Origin: Curtobacterium flaccumfaciens | Lineage (GTDB): Bacteria; Actinomycetota; Actinomycetes; Actinomycetales; Microbacteriaceae | Assembly: GCF_004361695.1 (NCBI RefSeq) | Contig: NZ_SNVW01000011.1 | Location: 1 to 64,000 of the forward strand | DNA: 64,000 bases | Direction of reading: 5' to 3' | Part shown: positions 1-10,820 of the stretch, in pieces | How positions within the stretch are numbered: position 1 is the stretch's first letter | Layout of the letters: each line of letters opens with the position of its first letter | Program-made: the position numbers and the translations under genes | Notes under the pieces: model-generated | Seen by the model: only the letters and a program-made list of their open reading frames with translations | Databases searched by the model: none | Told to the model about the DNA's origin: nothing

Positions 1-135
<135 letters not shown>

Positions 136-159
136 CGCCTCCAGGCGTTGCGCTGTGCG

Positions 160-792
160 CTACGGGTTGATCGGGGTGTCCGTCGCGTCGCCCGTCGGCT
201 CGGAGCCGCTCTCGGAGGGGGACGTCGACGTGCTCGTCGGGGTCGGCGTCGGCGCGAGGGTCTGGTACTCCTCCTGCGAGCTGGTGAGCACCGGCACGCT
301 GGCGGAGACGCCCTCGGCGCCGGAGTACGAGAAGTAGACCTTGACGAGCGAGCCGGGCTTCGCGTCGGCGTTGTCGAAGATGACGTCGGTGCCCGCGCCG
401 GCCTCGGTGCCCTGCGTGGTGGAGCCGGTGTCCTCGGTGGCGCCCTCAGCCGTGGTGTCGGTCGTCATCGCGAGGTCGACGTGCGTGTTCGCCGGGACCT
501 CGACGGTCTGGGTGTCGCCGCCGATCTCGATCGAGACGGTGATGTCGTCCTTCTCGGCGTTGTTGACGAGCGTGCCGATGAAGCGGGCCTGCTCGCCGTC
601 GTCCGAGATGAGCAGCGCGTTGCGGACGTCGATCTTGCCCGTCGACACGTCCACACCGTCGGTGATCTGCTTGATCTCCGTGGTCTGGGCGGGCGACATG
701 AACTCGCACCCGGTGGCGCCGAGCGCGATGGTTGCCGCAACGGCGACGGACACGAGTACCCGAGCTCGCAAGAGATTCCTCCGGAAGATCAC
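160..792 (-). CDS. Putative lipoprotein, function unknown
   Basis: A 210-aa protein that begins with a basic N-terminus, a hydrophobic stretch and an ATGC lipobox with Cys29, so it is probably exported and lipid-anchored on the outer face of the membrane. The Ala at lipobox position -3 is atypical. The mature part looks like a single beta-rich domain (about 35-165) with DUF-like 'additional strand' character, followed by a Ser/Thr/Pro-rich low-complexity tail from about residue 175. The chosen start is GTG. It is divergent from carD, and the 123 bp between them must hold both promoters. No specific family is recognised. Its downstream terminator probably lies in the unreliable edge sequence. 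Confidence 0.8.
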   Translation of the reverse strand: MIFRRNLLRARVLVSVAVAATIALGATGCEFMSPAQTTEIKQITDGVDVSTGKIDVRNALLISDDGEQARFIGTLVNNAEKDDITVSIEIGGDTQTVEVPANTHVDLAMTTDTTAEGATEDTGSTTQGTEAGAGTDVIFDNADAKPGSLVKVYFSYSGAEGVSASVPVLTSSQEEYQTLAPTPTPTSTSTSPSESGSEPTGDATDTPINP

Positions 793-883
793 GATGTGGA
801 CCGGACGGTCCGAACTCCACCATCCTAGCGATCACCTGGAGGCCGTCGTGGTTAGGTACCCCTTACCCCAATTTCGCTTGTGG

Positions 884-907
884 TAAACTGGGTGTCTCGG
901 AACGGAG
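884..907 (+). promoter_or_regulatory. Likely carD promoter -10 and ribosome binding site
   Basis: TAAACT at 884-889 is a plausible -10 box; no convincing -35 box is seen. GGAG at 904-907 lies 8 nt before the ATG at 916 and serves as Shine-Dalgarno. Inference from spacing only. Confidence 0.4.
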
Positions 908-915
908 CCTGATAC

Positions 916-1398
916 ATGCAATTCGAGGTCGGCGAGACCGTGGTCTACCCCCATCACGGGGCGGCAACCATCTCTGAAGTGAAGACGCGCGTCATCAAGG
1001 GCGAGGAAAAGGTCTACCTGAAGCTGCGGGTCACCCAGGGTGACCTGACGATCGAGGTACCGGCGGACAACGTCGACCTGGTCGGTGTCCGCGACGTGAT
1101 CGGCAAGGAAGGGCTCGACAAGGTGTTCGAGGTCCTCCGGGCCCCCTTCACCGAAGAGCCCACGAACTGGTCGAGGCGCTACAAGGCGAACCTCGAGAAG
1201 CTCGCTTCCGGTGACGTCATCAAGGTGTCCGAGGTCGTCCGCGACCTCTGGCGACGTGACCAGGACCGCGGCCTGTCCGCGGGTGAGAAGCGGATGCTCG
1301 CCAAGGCGCGGCAGATCCTCATCTCCGAGCTGGCACTGGCCGAGAAGACCGACGAGGACAAGGCATCGACCGTCCTCGACGAGGTCCTGGCTTCCTGA
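916..1398 (+). CDS. carD: CarD family transcriptional regulator
   Basis: A 160-aa protein of typical CarD length. The N-terminal Tudor-like RNA-polymerase-interacting domain (about 1-60) starts with the family signature [14 protein letters not shown] helical DNA-contacting domain follows (about 70-160), including the NWSRRY segment. In actinobacteria CarD binds the RNAP beta subunit and stabilises open promoter complexes, notably at rRNA and housekeeping promoters. The start is set by the ATG at 916 with GGAG upstream. The gene directly precedes ispDF and cysS on the same strand, the usual neighbourhood in Actinobacteria, and readthrough into ispDF is likely because only about 60 bp separate them. 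Confidence 0.97.
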   Translation: MQFEVGETVVYPHHGAATISEVKTRVIKGEEKVYLKLRVTQGDLTIEVPADNVDLVGVRDVIGKEGLDKVFEVLRAPFTEEPTNWSRRYKANLEKLASGDVIKVSEVVRDLWRRDQDRGLSAGEKRMLAKARQILISELALAEKTDEDKASTVLDEVLAS

Positions 1399-1459
1399 GC
1401 CCGACACCAGCGCACTGAACGCAGCAGCACGAACGACGACCGCACGGTTCCCCTCCGGG

Positions 1460-2635
1460 GTGGACCGGGCGGTCGTCGTCGTTGCAGCCGGCTCCGGCAC
1501 GCGGCTCGGGATCGGGACCGCCAAGGCCTTCGTCCCGGTGGCCGGTTCGCTCATGCTCGCGCGGGCGCTCGAGCCGCTGTTCACCCTGCCGTCGCCGACG
1601 CTCGTCGTCGTGGTCGCCCCGGCTCCGCTGGTCGACGAGTGCCGACAGCTGGTCGCGTCCGTCGCGGGCGCCGCGGTCGCGTACACGGCGGTCGTCCCGG
1701 GAGGCACGGATCGCCATGGTTCGGTCGAGGCCGGCCTGGCCGTCCTGCCGGACTCCGTCACCTCGGTGCTGGTGCACGACGCGGCACGGTGCCTGACGCC
1801 GGCGGGCCAGTTCACGAGGGTGTTCGACGCGGTCGCCGCGGCGGTCGCCGCTGGCAGCCCCGCCGGGTTCGTCCCGGCGCTGCCCGTGACCGACACCGTG
1901 AAGCGCGTCGAGGGCGACGCCGTCGTCGAGACCGTCGACCGCGCGGCCTTGGTCGGGGTGCAGACGCCGCAGGGCTTCCCGCTCGCCGCACTCCGGCAGG
2001 CGTACGCGGTGGCGGAGCGGGCCGAGACCGACGACGCGGGCGTGTTCCAGGCGGCCGGCGGCACCGTGCGGTTCGTCCCCGGCGACGCCGACGCGTTCAA
2101 GATCACCACGGCGTGGGACCTCGCACGGGCCGAGTCGGTCGTGCGGTCGCGCACCCCGGCCCCGGACGGCATCCGGGTCGGGCTCGGTGTCGACGTGCAC
2201 GCGTTCGACGCCGACGCGCCCTGCCGGGTCGGGCTCCTCGACTTCCCGGGCGAGGCCGGGCTCTCCGGGCACAGCGACGGCGACGCGGTCGCGCACGCGG
2301 TGTGCGACGCCCTGCTGTCGGCGGGTGGCCTCGGGGACATCGGCGGTCGGTTCGGCACCTCGGACCCGGCGTACGCCGGGGCAGCGGGCGACGTCTTCGT
2401 CCGCGGGGCCGTGGACGCGCTGGCGTCGGCCGGGCTCGTCCCGACGTCGGTGACGGTGCAGGTCATCGGGAACCGCCCGCGCATCGGCGGTCGCCGGACG
2501 GAGATGCAGGACGCGCTGTCGGCGGTCGTCGGGGCTCCCGTGGCGGTGTCCGGCACGACGACCGACGGGCTCGGGTTCACCGGACGCAGTGCAGGGCTCG
2601 CCGCGATCGCGACAGCCCTCGTCCGACCGGCCTGA
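1460..2635 (+). CDS. ispDF: Bifunctional MEP pathway enzyme IspD-IspF
   Basis: About 391 aa combining two consecutive steps of methylerythritol-phosphate isoprenoid synthesis. The N-terminal half (1-~230) is the IspD cytidylyltransferase, with the glycine-rich AAGSGTRLG loop at residues 9-17. The C-terminal half (~238-391) is the IspF cyclodiphosphate synthase, with metal ligands in GVDVHAF (Asp245, His247) and in the HSDGDAV segment around His271. The frame is open further upstream into carD; GTG at 1460 is chosen because IspD homology begins there. No strong ribosome site is visible, so the start is less certain than the product. Fusion of non-adjacent MEP enzymes is known in several bacterial groups. 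Confidence 0.93.
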   Translation: MDRAVVVVAAGSGTRLGIGTAKAFVPVAGSLMLARALEPLFTLPSPTLVVVVAPAPLVDECRQLVASVAGAAVAYTAVVPGGTDRHGSVEAGLAVLPDSVTSVLVHDAARCLTPAGQFTRVFDAVAAAVAAGSPAGFVPALPVTDTVKRVEGDAVVETVDRAALVGVQTPQGFPLAALRQAYAVAERAETDDAGVFQAAGGTVRFVPGDADAFKITTAWDLARAESVVRSRTPAPDGIRVGLGVDVHAFDADAPCRVGLLDFPGEAGLSGHSDGDAVAHAVCDALLSAGGLGDIGGRFGTSDPAYAGAAGDVFVRGAVDALASAGLVPTSVTVQVIGNRPRIGGRRTEMQDALSAVVGAPVAVSGTTTDGLGFTGRSAGLAAIATALVRPA

Positions 2636-2640
2636 CGTCC

Positions 2641-2653
2641 TAGGCTTGGGGCG
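2641..2653 (+). promoter_or_regulatory. TAGGCT -10 box giving a leaderless cysS start
   Basis: TAGGCT (2641-2646) sits 6 nt before the GTG start and there is no Shine-Dalgarno, which implies transcription starts at or very near the start codon. Confidence 0.5.
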
Positions 2654-4062
2654 TGACCGTACGCCTCTACGACTCCCGCGCCGCAGCCGTCGTCGACCTC
2701 GTCCCGCTGGTCGACGGACACGTGAGCATGTACGTCTGCGGTCCGACTGTGCAGTCGTCGCCGCACATCGGCCACCTCCGGTCCGCCCTGGTCTACGACA
2801 TCTGGCGTCGCTGGCTCACCCACCGCGGGCTGCGCGTGACCCTGGTGCGGAACGTCACCGACATCGACGACAAGGTGCTCGACCTCGCCGCCACCACGGA
2901 CGAGGAGTGGTTCGCCCGGGCGTACCGCGTCGAGCTCGAGTTCACCGCCGCCTACAACGCCCTCGGCATCCTGCCCCCGACCTACGAGCCGCGTGCGACC
3001 GCCAGCGTGCCGCAGATGCACGACATCATCGCGAAGCTCATCGACCGCGGGCACGCCTACGCCGCGGCGGACGGTTCCGGCGACGTGTACTTCGACACCG
3101 GCAGCTGGGAGTCCTACGGCGCGCTCACCCGCCAGCGTCGCGAGGACATGGTCGAGGCCGCCGACGCCGACCCCCGCGGCAAGCGCGACCCCCGCGACTT
3201 CGCGCTCTGGAAGGGGGCGAAGCCGGGGGAGCCGTCGACCGCGAACTGGGACTCGCCCTGGGGGCCGGGGCGCCCCGGCTGGCACATCGAGTGCTCCGCG
3301 ATGTCGCGCCGCTACCTCGGACCGGCGTTCGACATCCACGGCGGCGGACTCGACCTCCGGTTCCCGCACCACGAGAACGAGCTCGCGCAGTCGACGGCGG
3401 CCGGTGACCCCTTCGCGTCGTACTGGCTGCACAACGGGCTCGTGTCGGTCGGCGGCCAGAAGATGTCGAAGTCGCTCGGCAACTCGGTCTTCGCCGCCGA
3501 CATGCTCGGGTCCGCGCGACCGATCGTCGTCCGGTACGCGCTCGGCGCCGCCCACTACCGCTCGACGATCGACCACCACGACGGTTCCCTGGCCGAGGCC
3601 GAGGCGGCGCTCGACCGCATCGACGGCTTCCTGTCCCGTGCCGCCACGCGCCTCGAAGGGGTCCGGCTGGCCGACGCCCCCGGGGTCCCCGACGCCTTCG
3701 CGGACGCCATGGACGACGACCTCGCGGTGCCCCAGGCACTCGCCGTCCTGCACGACACCGTGCGTGCCGGCAACGCTGCGCTGGACGCGGACGATGCGGA
3801 AGCGCTCGGAACCGCGTACCATCAGGTGGCCGCGATGGTCGAGGTGCTCGGCATCGACCCGCGGGCCGCCCACTGGTCTGGCGGTGGCCACGACGCATCG
3901 GCCGCACCACTCGCAGCCCTCGTCGAACGCCTCGTGCAGGAGCGGACCGACGCCAGGGCAGCACGCGACTTCGCCACGGCCGACCGCGTGCGAGACGATC
4001 TCGCATCCGCGGGCATCACCATCGAAGACACCGCAGCAGGTACACGCTGGAGCATCGCCTGA
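2653..4062 (+). CDS. cysS: Cysteine--tRNA ligase
   Basis: 469 aa, normal for CysRS, the class I enzyme that charges tRNA-Cys. The zinc-binding Cys29 lies in MYVCGPTVQ, the HIGH motif is at residues 38-41, the [13 protein letters not shown] zinc/ATP segment lies near residue 235, and KMSKS is at 270-274. A C-terminal DALR-like helical region follows. The start is GTG at 2653, supported by the TAGGCT box just upstream. It lies 17 bp after ispDF and 28 bp before rlmB, so it belongs to the same gene block, although its own promoter suggests separate control. The alternative MshC (mycothiol ligase) is less likely, given full-length anticodon-binding C-terminal sequence and the rlmB neighbour. Confidence 0.96.
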   Translation: MTVRLYDSRAAAVVDLVPLVDGHVSMYVCGPTVQSSPHIGHLRSALVYDIWRRWLTHRGLRVTLVRNVTDIDDKVLDLAATTDEEWFARAYRVELEFTAAYNALGILPPTYEPRATASVPQMHDIIAKLIDRGHAYAAADGSGDVYFDTGSWESYGALTRQRREDMVEAADADPRGKRDPRDFALWKGAKPGEPSTANWDSPWGPGRPGWHIECSAMSRRYLGPAFDIHGGGLDLRFPHHENELAQSTAAGDPFASYWLHNGLVSVGGQKMSKSLGNSVFAADMLGSARPIVVRYALGAAHYRSTIDHHDGSLAEAEAALDRIDGFLSRAATRLEGVRLADAPGVPDAFADAMDDDLAVPQALAVLHDTVRAGNAALDADDAEALGTAYHQVAAMVEVLGIDPRAAHWSGGGHDASAAPLAALVERLVQERTDARAARDFATADRVRDDLASAGITIEDTAAGTRWSIA

Positions 4063-4090
4063 CAACGGCAGTGCCGGACAGGAGAGAGCA

Positions 4091-5101
4091 ATGAAGAACG
4101 TCTCGGGGAGCAAGAAGGGTCGGCCCGGCGCCGTCCGCTCCGGCCGCAAGGGCAACAAGCAGGTCGGCTCCGGCGGCCAGGGCGCGCAGGCGCTCGAGGG
4201 TCGGAAGCCCACACCGAAGGCCGAGGACCGGCCGTACCACCCGGCCGGCAAGCGCAAGGCCGCCAAGGAGCGCTTCGAAGCCGCGCGCGGTCGTCACGGT
4301 GCGTCGAGCTCGCCGCAGCAGCGGACCGGTCGTCCGCCGACACGGAAGACCGACGACCACGAGCTCGTCACCGGTCGCAACTCGGTGCTCGAGGCCCTGC
4401 GCACGAAGACCCCCTCCAGCACGCTCTACATCGCCACCCGCATCGAGGTCGACGACCGCGTGAAGGAGATCCTCGCGCTCGCCAACCACCGCGGCCTGCC
4501 GATCATCGAGCTGATGCGCCCCGAGCTCGACCGCATCACCGGGCACGACAGCGTGCACCAGGGCGTCGCGCTCAAGGTGCCGGCGTACGAGTACGCCGTC
4601 GCCGAGGACATCGTCGAGCGCGCGTTCTCGCGCGACCAGGTGCCGCTCATGGTCGCCCTCGACGGCATCACGGACCCGCGCAACCTCGGTGCGATCATCC
4701 GCTCCACCGCGGCGTTCGGCGGTCACGGGGTCATCGTGCCGCAGCGTCGTTCCGTCGGCGTGACCGCCAGCGCGTGGAAGACCTCCGCCGGTGCCGCCGC
4801 CCGCACGCCGGTCGCGATGGCGCCGAACCTCACCCAGACGCTGAAGTCGCTCAAGTCGATGGGCCTCTTCGTCCTCGGCCTCGACGGCGACGGCGACGTG
4901 GAGCTCGACGGCCTCGAGCTCGCCGACCGCCCGATCGTGATCGTCGTCGGGTCAGAGGGCAAGGGCCTGTCGCGCCTGGTCACCGAGACCTGCGACGCGA
5001 TCGTGTCGATCCCGATCTCGAGTGCGACCGAGTCCCTCAACGCGGGCATCGCCGCGAGCGTCACCCTGTGGGAGGTGGCTCGGCGCCGTCGCGCGTCGTA
5101 A
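4091..5101 (+). CDS. rlmB: 23S rRNA 2'-O-ribose methyltransferase, RlmB/TrmH (SPOUT) family
   Basis: 336 aa starting at ATG 4091 behind a clear AGGAGAG ribosome site. The first ~90 residues are a Lys/Arg/Gly-rich, probably unstructured extension. Next come the SpoU substrate-binding domain (about 95-170, 'ELVTGRNSVLEAL') and the SPOUT methylase domain. The three SPOUT motifs are visible: NLGAIIRSTAAFG, VGSEGKGLSRLV and SLNAGIAASVTLWE. The family transfers a methyl group from S-adenosylmethionine to the 2'-OH of an rRNA guanosine (G2251 in E. coli for RlmB). The cysS-rlmB pairing is standard in actinobacteria. The exact rRNA target is inferred from the family, not shown here. Confidence 0.93.
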   Translation: MKNVSGSKKGRPGAVRSGRKGNKQVGSGGQGAQALEGRKPTPKAEDRPYHPAGKRKAAKERFEAARGRHGASSSPQQRTGRPPTRKTDDHELVTGRNSVLEALRTKTPSSTLYIATRIEVDDRVKEILALANHRGLPIIELMRPELDRITGHDSVHQGVALKVPAYEYAVAEDIVERAFSRDQVPLMVALDGITDPRNLGAIIRSTAAFGGHGVIVPQRRSVGVTASAWKTSAGAAARTPVAMAPNLTQTLKSLKSMGLFVLGLDGDGDVELDGLELADRPIVIVVGSEGKGLSRLVTETCDAIVSIPISSATESLNAGIAASVTLWEVARRRRAS

Positions 5102-5175
5102 CGCCGAGCGACTGGCGCACGCAGACGCAGCCGCTGGCCCACGCAGACGCTGGCGCCCGCAGCCGCCGGCGGCAC

Positions 5176-6489
5176 TCAGACGCTGGCGCGCCAGTCCTCG
5201 ACGTCGTCGGTGTCGGAGTCGTCCACCTCGGCGTCCGCGACGACGGGGATCGGCAGCGTCATCGACGACGTCGGCGGGTTGATGAGCAGCCGCTCGTCAC
5301 GACGGTGCCGCAGCACGTCGTTGATGTACGCGGTCGTGGCCTCGGGCAGCGAGACCGAGCGCTCTTCCTGCTGGGACATGAACCAGCGGTGCTCGAGGAG
5401 CTCGTGGAAGACCTCGGCCGGCTCGAGTCGTCCGCGGAGCTCCCGCGGGATCGACCGGATGACCGGCTCGAAGACCTTCGACACCCACTCGTGGGCCACC
5501 ATCTCCTCGTCGAGCAGGTCGCGGCCGTTGCGGGCCCGGTACGAGTCGAGGTCGTTGAGGAGCCGCCGTGCCTGGTTCTCGCCGGCGTCGAGGCCGGTGA
5601 GCCGCAGCAGCCGCCGCTGGTGGTGCCCGGCGTCGACGACCTTGGGCTGGATGCGCACCTGCGAACCGCCCTCGGTGGTGTGGATCGACAGCTCCTCGAT
5701 GTCGAACCCGAGCGCGTTGAGCCGCTCCACGCGGTCGTTGATGCGCCAGCGCTCCTTGATGTCGAACTGCTCGGTGCCGGTGAGTTCCTTCCAGAGGATC
5801 CGGTACTGGGCGACGATCCGGTTCGCGACGTCCACCGCGTCGGCGTTCTCGTCGAGCCGGCCGCCGGCCTCGAGGTCGAGGAGCTCGCCGGCGATGTTCA
5901 CCCGGGCCACCTCGAGGTCGTTCTCGCGCTGTCCGTTCGACAGGCCACCCGGGTAGAGCTTGCCGGTCTCGGCGTCGACGAGGTACGCGGCGAAGGCGCC
6001 GGCGTCCCGACGGAACAGGGTGTTCGACAGTGAGACGTCGCCCCAGTAGAAGCCGATGACGTGCAGGCGCACGAGGAGCAGGGCGAGGGCGTCGACCAGG
6101 CGCGTTGCCGTCTCCGGTCGGAGGGTCTGCGAGTAGAGCGCGCGGTACGGCAGCGAGAAGCGCAGGTGCCGCGTCACGAGGACGGGGTGCAGGGGCTCGC
6201 CGTCGGCGCTCACCCGGTTGGTGATGACCGCGACCGGGTCGACGCAGGGCACGTCCATGCGCTGCAGCGTGCGGAGCATCTCGTACTCGGAGCGGGCGAC
6301 CTCTTCCCCGGTCTCCTTCACGGCGGCGACGTACCCGCTGAGGTGCACGAACCGGACCAGGTGCCGCGAGATGCCCTTCGGCAGCGCCACGATGGCGTCG
6401 TCCGGCCAGTCGGCGAGCGGGACGTCCCAGGGCAGGTCGAGGAGTCCGGGGTCGACGGTGGCTGCGGTGATGGACAACGAGTCGGACAC
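5176..6489 (-). CDS. DUF4032 domain protein with kinase-like fold
   Basis: 437 aa, recognised as the actinobacterial DUF4032 family. The N-terminal half (about 1-200) resembles lipopolysaccharide/Kdo kinases: HLSGYVAAVKETGEEVARSE has the look of the conserved Lys and Glu of a kinase N-lobe, and the segment RLHVIGFYWGDVSLSNTLF resembles a catalytic loop (GD..L.N), followed by YLVDAETG in the position of the DFG metal-binding motif. The C-terminal part (about 215-437) carries DUF4032 proper. The substrate is unknown; a role in the cell envelope is only an inference. It is convergent with rlmB; its upstream region holds a 4 x 15-bp tandem repeat. Confidence 0.85.
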   Translation of the reverse strand: MSDSLSITAATVDPGLLDLPWDVPLADWPDDAIVALPKGISRHLVRFVHLSGYVAAVKETGEEVARSEYEMLRTLQRMDVPCVDPVAVITNRVSADGEPLHPVLVTRHLRFSLPYRALYSQTLRPETATRLVDALALLLVRLHVIGFYWGDVSLSNTLFRRDAGAFAAYLVDAETGKLYPGGLSNGQRENDLEVARVNIAGELLDLEAGGRLDENADAVDVANRIVAQYRILWKELTGTEQFDIKERWRINDRVERLNALGFDIEELSIHTTEGGSQVRIQPKVVDAGHHQRRLLRLTGLDAGENQARRLLNDLDSYRARNGRDLLDEEMVAHEWVSKVFEPVIRSIPRELRGRLEPAEVFHELLEHRWFMSQQEERSVSLPEATTAYINDVLRHRRDERLLINPPTSSMTLPIPVVADAEVDDSDTDDVEDWRASV

Positions 6490-6503
6490 GAGGGTTCCTC
6501 TTG

Positions 6504-6563
6504 GTGCTGGAGCGCGGGGTGCTGGAGGGCGGAGTGCTGGAGCGCGGGGTGCTGGAGTGCGGA
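6504..6563. repeat. Four-copy 15-bp tandem repeat
   Basis: Four consecutive 15-bp units of GTGCTGGAGCGCGGG, copies 2 and 4 with small changes, at 6504, 6519, 6534 and 6549. It sits between the DUF4032 start and the hairpin behind the sugar ABC ATPase, so it would be in the DUF4032 leader. Confidence 0.9.
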
Positions 6564-6587
6564 TCGGGACCGGACTGCGAACGGACG

Positions 6588-6619
6588 GGAGGCGCGGTGC
6601 CCGCTGGCACCGCGCCTCC
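6588..6619. terminator. Hairpin terminator of the repeated GGAGGCGCGG family
   Basis: A perfect 14-bp arm, GGAGGCGCGGTGCC, with a 4-nt loop. It lies 20 bp beyond the stop of the ABC ATPase, reading leftward. The same arm recurs behind several other genes of the window. Confidence 0.7.
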
Positions 6620-6638
6620 TGTGAGTGACCTTCCGCCG

Positions 6639-7739
<1,101 letters not shown>

Positions 7740-7978
7740 GAGCGTTCGGTCCTTTCTTCACCGGCAGGTACGTGCCGGACGATCCGAGTGAAGCGGTGTG
7801 CCCGTGGGGGCCCCGGATGGTCGTCGTCGACCATCGGTGTTCATACAACACGAGTTCCCTGCGATGCGCCAGTGCTGGGCCGCTGGTTGGCTGGTTCCCA
7901 GAGCGTCCCACTACAATCGCCGGGTCCGTCCGCCGCTCGGGGGAGGTACGGCGGACGCCGAACCAGGAGGACCACTCG

Positions 7979-8884
7979 ATGACCAACCGCCCCGAGGGTG
8001 ACGCCCGCGCCGCGCGGAACGAGCGACGAGAAGCAGCCAGGCAGCGGGCGCAGCGCGCACGCACGCAGCAGAAGCGCCGGCAGCGGGGTGTGCGTCTCGG
8101 CCTGCAGATCGGCCTCGGCGTCGTGCTGCTCGCCGCAGCGACCATCGTCACGCTCGTGCTCGTCGACTCCGTGCAGCCCGCCGGGCCCGGTCCCGCGAAC
8201 ACCTCGCAGGGCGGCATCACGATCGGGCAGGACCTCAAGGCGGTCAGCGCCGCACCGTCGCCGAGCGCCACCGACGGCTCGGGCGCGGTGCGCATCACGA
8301 TGTACGTCGACTACCTCTGCCCCACGTGCGGGCAGTTCGAGAAGGCGAACGGCGAGTACATCCAGAGCCTGGTCGAGTCCGGCGCCGCGACGGTCGACAT
8401 CCACCCCATCGCGACCCTGTCGAACCGGTCGCAGGGCACGAAGTACTCGCTTCGGGCCGCCAACGCCGCCGCCTGCGTCGCGAACGACTCCCCCGACCAG
8501 TTCTTCGCCGTGCACGAGGCGCTCTTCGCGGCACAGCCCGAGCAGAACACGGCCGGCCTGACCGACGCCCAGCTCACCCGCGTGGTGACCGGCGTCGACG
8601 GACTCACGAAGCGCAGCGCGATCCGGAACTGCATCCAGGACCAGACGTACGCGAAGTGGGTGGACGAGCGGACGAGTTCGGTGACCAGCGGGGACATCCC
8701 CGGCTCGACGCTGAACGAGTTCCCCGGGGTGCCGCTCGTGCTCGTGAACGGACAGCGCTACGAGCTCACGTCGCCGATCACGAACGACGACTTCCGCACC
8801 TTCGTGGTGACCGCGGCCGGTGCGACCGACACCACGCCGACGCCGACGCCGACCGCATCGGTCAGCGCGACGCCGTCCAGCTGA
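7979..8884 (+). CDS. Membrane-anchored DsbA/thioredoxin-like oxidoreductase
   Basis: 301 aa from ATG 7979, which has an AGGAGG site 9 nt upstream. The N-terminus is long and Arg/Gln/Ala-rich (1-~40), one membrane helix follows (~42-64), then an outward-facing thioredoxin-fold domain with the active-site CPTC at 114-117 and a cis-Pro-type 'FPGVPLVLVNG' segment near 250. The tail is Thr/Pro-rich. This is the 'thioredoxin domain/DsbA family' of actinobacterial envelope oxidoreductases, which probably forms or shuffles disulfides in exported proteins. It is convergent with the zinc peptidase gene 20 bp away, and a VKOR/DsbB partner is not present here. Confidence 0.9.
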   Translation: MTNRPEGDARAARNERREAARQRAQRARTQQKRRQRGVRLGLQIGLGVVLLAAATIVTLVLVDSVQPAGPGPANTSQGGITIGQDLKAVSAAPSPSATDGSGAVRITMYVDYLCPTCGQFEKANGEYIQSLVESGAATVDIHPIATLSNRSQGTKYSLRAANAAACVANDSPDQFFAVHEALFAAQPEQNTAGLTDAQLTRVVTGVDGLTKRSAIRNCIQDQTYAKWVDERTSSVTSGDIPGSTLNEFPGVPLVLVNGQRYELTSPITNDDFRTFVVTAAGATDTTPTPTPTASVSATPSS

Positions 8885-8903
8885 CCGATGGACTCGGGGC
8901 CGG

Positions 8904-9797
8904 CTACAGCGACGAACCCGGGATGCTGAAGGTGTCGCAGGACGTCGCGCCCCGCTGGTAGCCGCGCAGGAACCAGTTCTGGCGCTGCTCGCTCGACCCG
9001 TGCGTGAACGAGTCCGGGTCGGCCCGGCCGCTCGAGCGCTCCTGGATGCTGTCGTCGCCCACGGCACTCGCGGCGGACAGCGCGTCGTCGATCTGCGCGC
9101 GGGTGATCGGCTCGAAGAAGGTCTCGCCGTCGGCGTCCTTCGTGGTCGCGGCGTCGCCCACCCAGGCGCCGGCATAGCAGTCGGCCTGCAGTTCCACGCG
9201 GACGCTGCCGGACGACGCTCCCGTGCCCGAACGGTCCGTCGAGGCGAAGGCGCCCTGGAGCTGCTGGACGTGGTGGCCCCACTCGTGCGCGACGACGTAC
9301 ATCTGGGCGAGCGGGCCGCCGGACGATCCGTACCGCGACTGCAGGTCGTCGTAGAACGCGGTGTCGAGGTAGATCGAGCGGTCCGGCGGGCAGTAGAACG
9401 GCCCGGTCGAGGCCGATGCCTGCCCGCACCCGGTGTCGGTCGACCCGGTGAAGAGGACGAACCCGGGGGTCGTGTACGCGATGCCGAGCTGCCGGGACTC
9501 CGTGGTCCAGTAGGCGTCGAGCGACTCGGCCGCGCCCTCCATGCGGCACTCGACCTTGAGGTTGGCGTCCCGCCCGGTGCGGCACTCCGCCGCGGGATCG
9601 GCCGTCTCACCCGTCTGCTGGATCTCGGTCGTGCCGCCCCCGCCGCCGACGATGCCGCTCAGGTCCACACCGGTGAACTGGGCGATGAGGAACACCAGGA
9701 TCGCGCCGACGCCGACCGCGCCACCGCCGATCGCCGCGCCCCGGCCCCGCCGCGTGACCTTGCCGCCCTTGAGCTGTGAGTCCTCGTTGAACGTCAT
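8904..9797 (-). CDS. Neutral zinc metallopeptidase, YpfJ family
   Basis: 297 aa starting at MTFNEDSQLKGG (ATG at 9797). A basic N-terminus is followed by one membrane helix (~24-45) and the extracytoplasmic 'neutral zinc metallopeptidase' domain. The HEWGH motif at 171-175 provides the two zinc histidines and catalytic Glu172; a downstream 'ELQADCYAGAW' segment supplies the third ligand, as in the family. The conserved Cys residues (ECR, TGCGQ, YCPP, ADCY, SCD) suggest disulfides, which fits the neighbouring DsbA-like protein. Substrates are unknown. An alternative start 27 codons upstream exists but adds unrelated Arg-rich sequence. Confidence 0.92.
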   Translation of the reverse strand: MTFNEDSQLKGGKVTRRGRGAAIGGGAVGVGAILVFLIAQFTGVDLSGIVGGGGGTTEIQQTGETADPAAECRTGRDANLKVECRMEGAAESLDAYWTTESRQLGIAYTTPGFVLFTGSTDTGCGQASASTGPFYCPPDRSIYLDTAFYDDLQSRYGSSGGPLAQMYVVAHEWGHHVQQLQGAFASTDRSGTGASSGSVRVELQADCYAGAWVGDAATTKDADGETFFEPITRAQIDDALSAASAVGDDSIQERSSGRADPDSFTHGSSEQRQNWFLRGYQRGATSCDTFSIPGSSL

Positions 9798-9856
9798 GCC
9801 CCGAATGTACGGATGCTCCGAGCGACGTGCCCGGCACGGCGAGTAGACACGGGCAC

Positions 9857-10798
9857 ATGGCGAACCTCGACGAAGCACACCCCCTGTTCCTGTTCGCGAT
9901 GGACCAGCGTTCGTCGCTCCTCGAGCACACGTACGACGAGTCCGGTGGTGAGCCCGTCGACGAGGCCGAGGCCGAACGGGTCCGTGCCGGCAAGCAGCTC
10001 GTGTACCGCGGCGTCCTCACGGCACTCGCCGCCGGAGCCTCCCGCGACCGCACCGGGGTCCTGGTCGACGAGCGGTACGGCGCGGACGTCGCGCGGCTCG
10101 CGAAGGACGCCGGGCTGCAGCTCGCGATGCCGGTCGAGCGCTCGGGTCGCGAGTGGTTCGAGCTCGAGTACGGCGACGACTGGCTGGCCCACGTCGACGC
10201 GTTCGACCCCGACTTCGTCAAGGTGCTCGTGCGGGACAACCCCGCCTTCGACGCGGACCGTCGGGAGCAGCAGGCGAGCGACCTGGCTGCGGTGTCGGCC
10301 GCGCTGCACGACGCCGGGCGGCCGTTCCTCGTCGAACTGCTCGTCCCCGGGACCGACGACCAGCAGGCCTCGGTCGACGACTACGACCGCGACCTGCGCC
10401 CCGACCTGGTCGTGCATGTGCTCGAGTACCTGCAGGACCGCGGGGTCGAGGCCGACGTGTGGAAGCTCGAGGGCCTCGACACGCGCGAGGACGCCGAACG
10501 GGTCGTCGCCACCGCGCGACGCGGCGGCCGTGACGCGGTGCAGTGCATCGTCCTCGGTCGCGACGCCCCCGAGGAGCAGCTCGACCACTGGCTGCGCACC
10601 GCGGCACCGGTCGACGGCTTCGTCGGGTTCGCGATCGGCCGGAGCAACTGGCAGGAACCGCTCGAGGACGTCGTGCGCGAGCACCTCGACACCGAGGCCG
10701 CGGAACAGCTCATCGCGGCGAACTACCGGCACTTCGTCGACACGTGGCTCGAAGCCCGCGGCGGGGTCGAGCACGGGGTGGACGCCGGAGCGGTCTGA
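9857..10798 (+). CDS. DUF2090 domain protein, aldolase-like TIM barrel
   Basis: About 313 aa from ATG 9857. It matches the DUF2090 family, which forms the C-terminal domain of some IolC-type sugar kinases and also occurs alone, as here. The opening LFLFAMDQRSSLLEHTY and the later 'GVLVDERYGADVAR' and 'VWKLEGLD' segments are typical of this class I aldolase-like barrel (tagatose-bisphosphate aldolase relatives); Lys in VWKLEG is the position expected for a Schiff base, but this is inference. A TAGACA box lies 7 nt before the start and no Shine-Dalgarno is seen. It is convergent with the epimerase gene 22 bp downstream. Physiological substrate unknown. Confidence 0.85.
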   Translation: MANLDEAHPLFLFAMDQRSSLLEHTYDESGGEPVDEAEAERVRAGKQLVYRGVLTALAAGASRDRTGVLVDERYGADVARLAKDAGLQLAMPVERSGREWFELEYGDDWLAHVDAFDPDFVKVLVRDNPAFDADRREQQASDLAAVSAALHDAGRPFLVELLVPGTDDQQASVDDYDRDLRPDLVVHVLEYLQDRGVEADVWKLEGLDTREDAERVVATARRGGRDAVQCIVLGRDAPEEQLDHWLRTAAPVDGFVGFAIGRSNWQEPLEDVVREHLDTEAAEQLIAANYRHFVDTWLEARGGVEHGVDAGAV

Positions 10799-10820
10799 GC
10801 CCCGGGCGCGGATCAGCCCC

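Noticed and set aside
832-4266. A very long open frame on the minus strand opposite carD-ispDF-cysS
   Set aside because: It is antisense to four well-recognised genes, has low-complexity Arg/Val/Gly composition and no family; an effect of high GC content.
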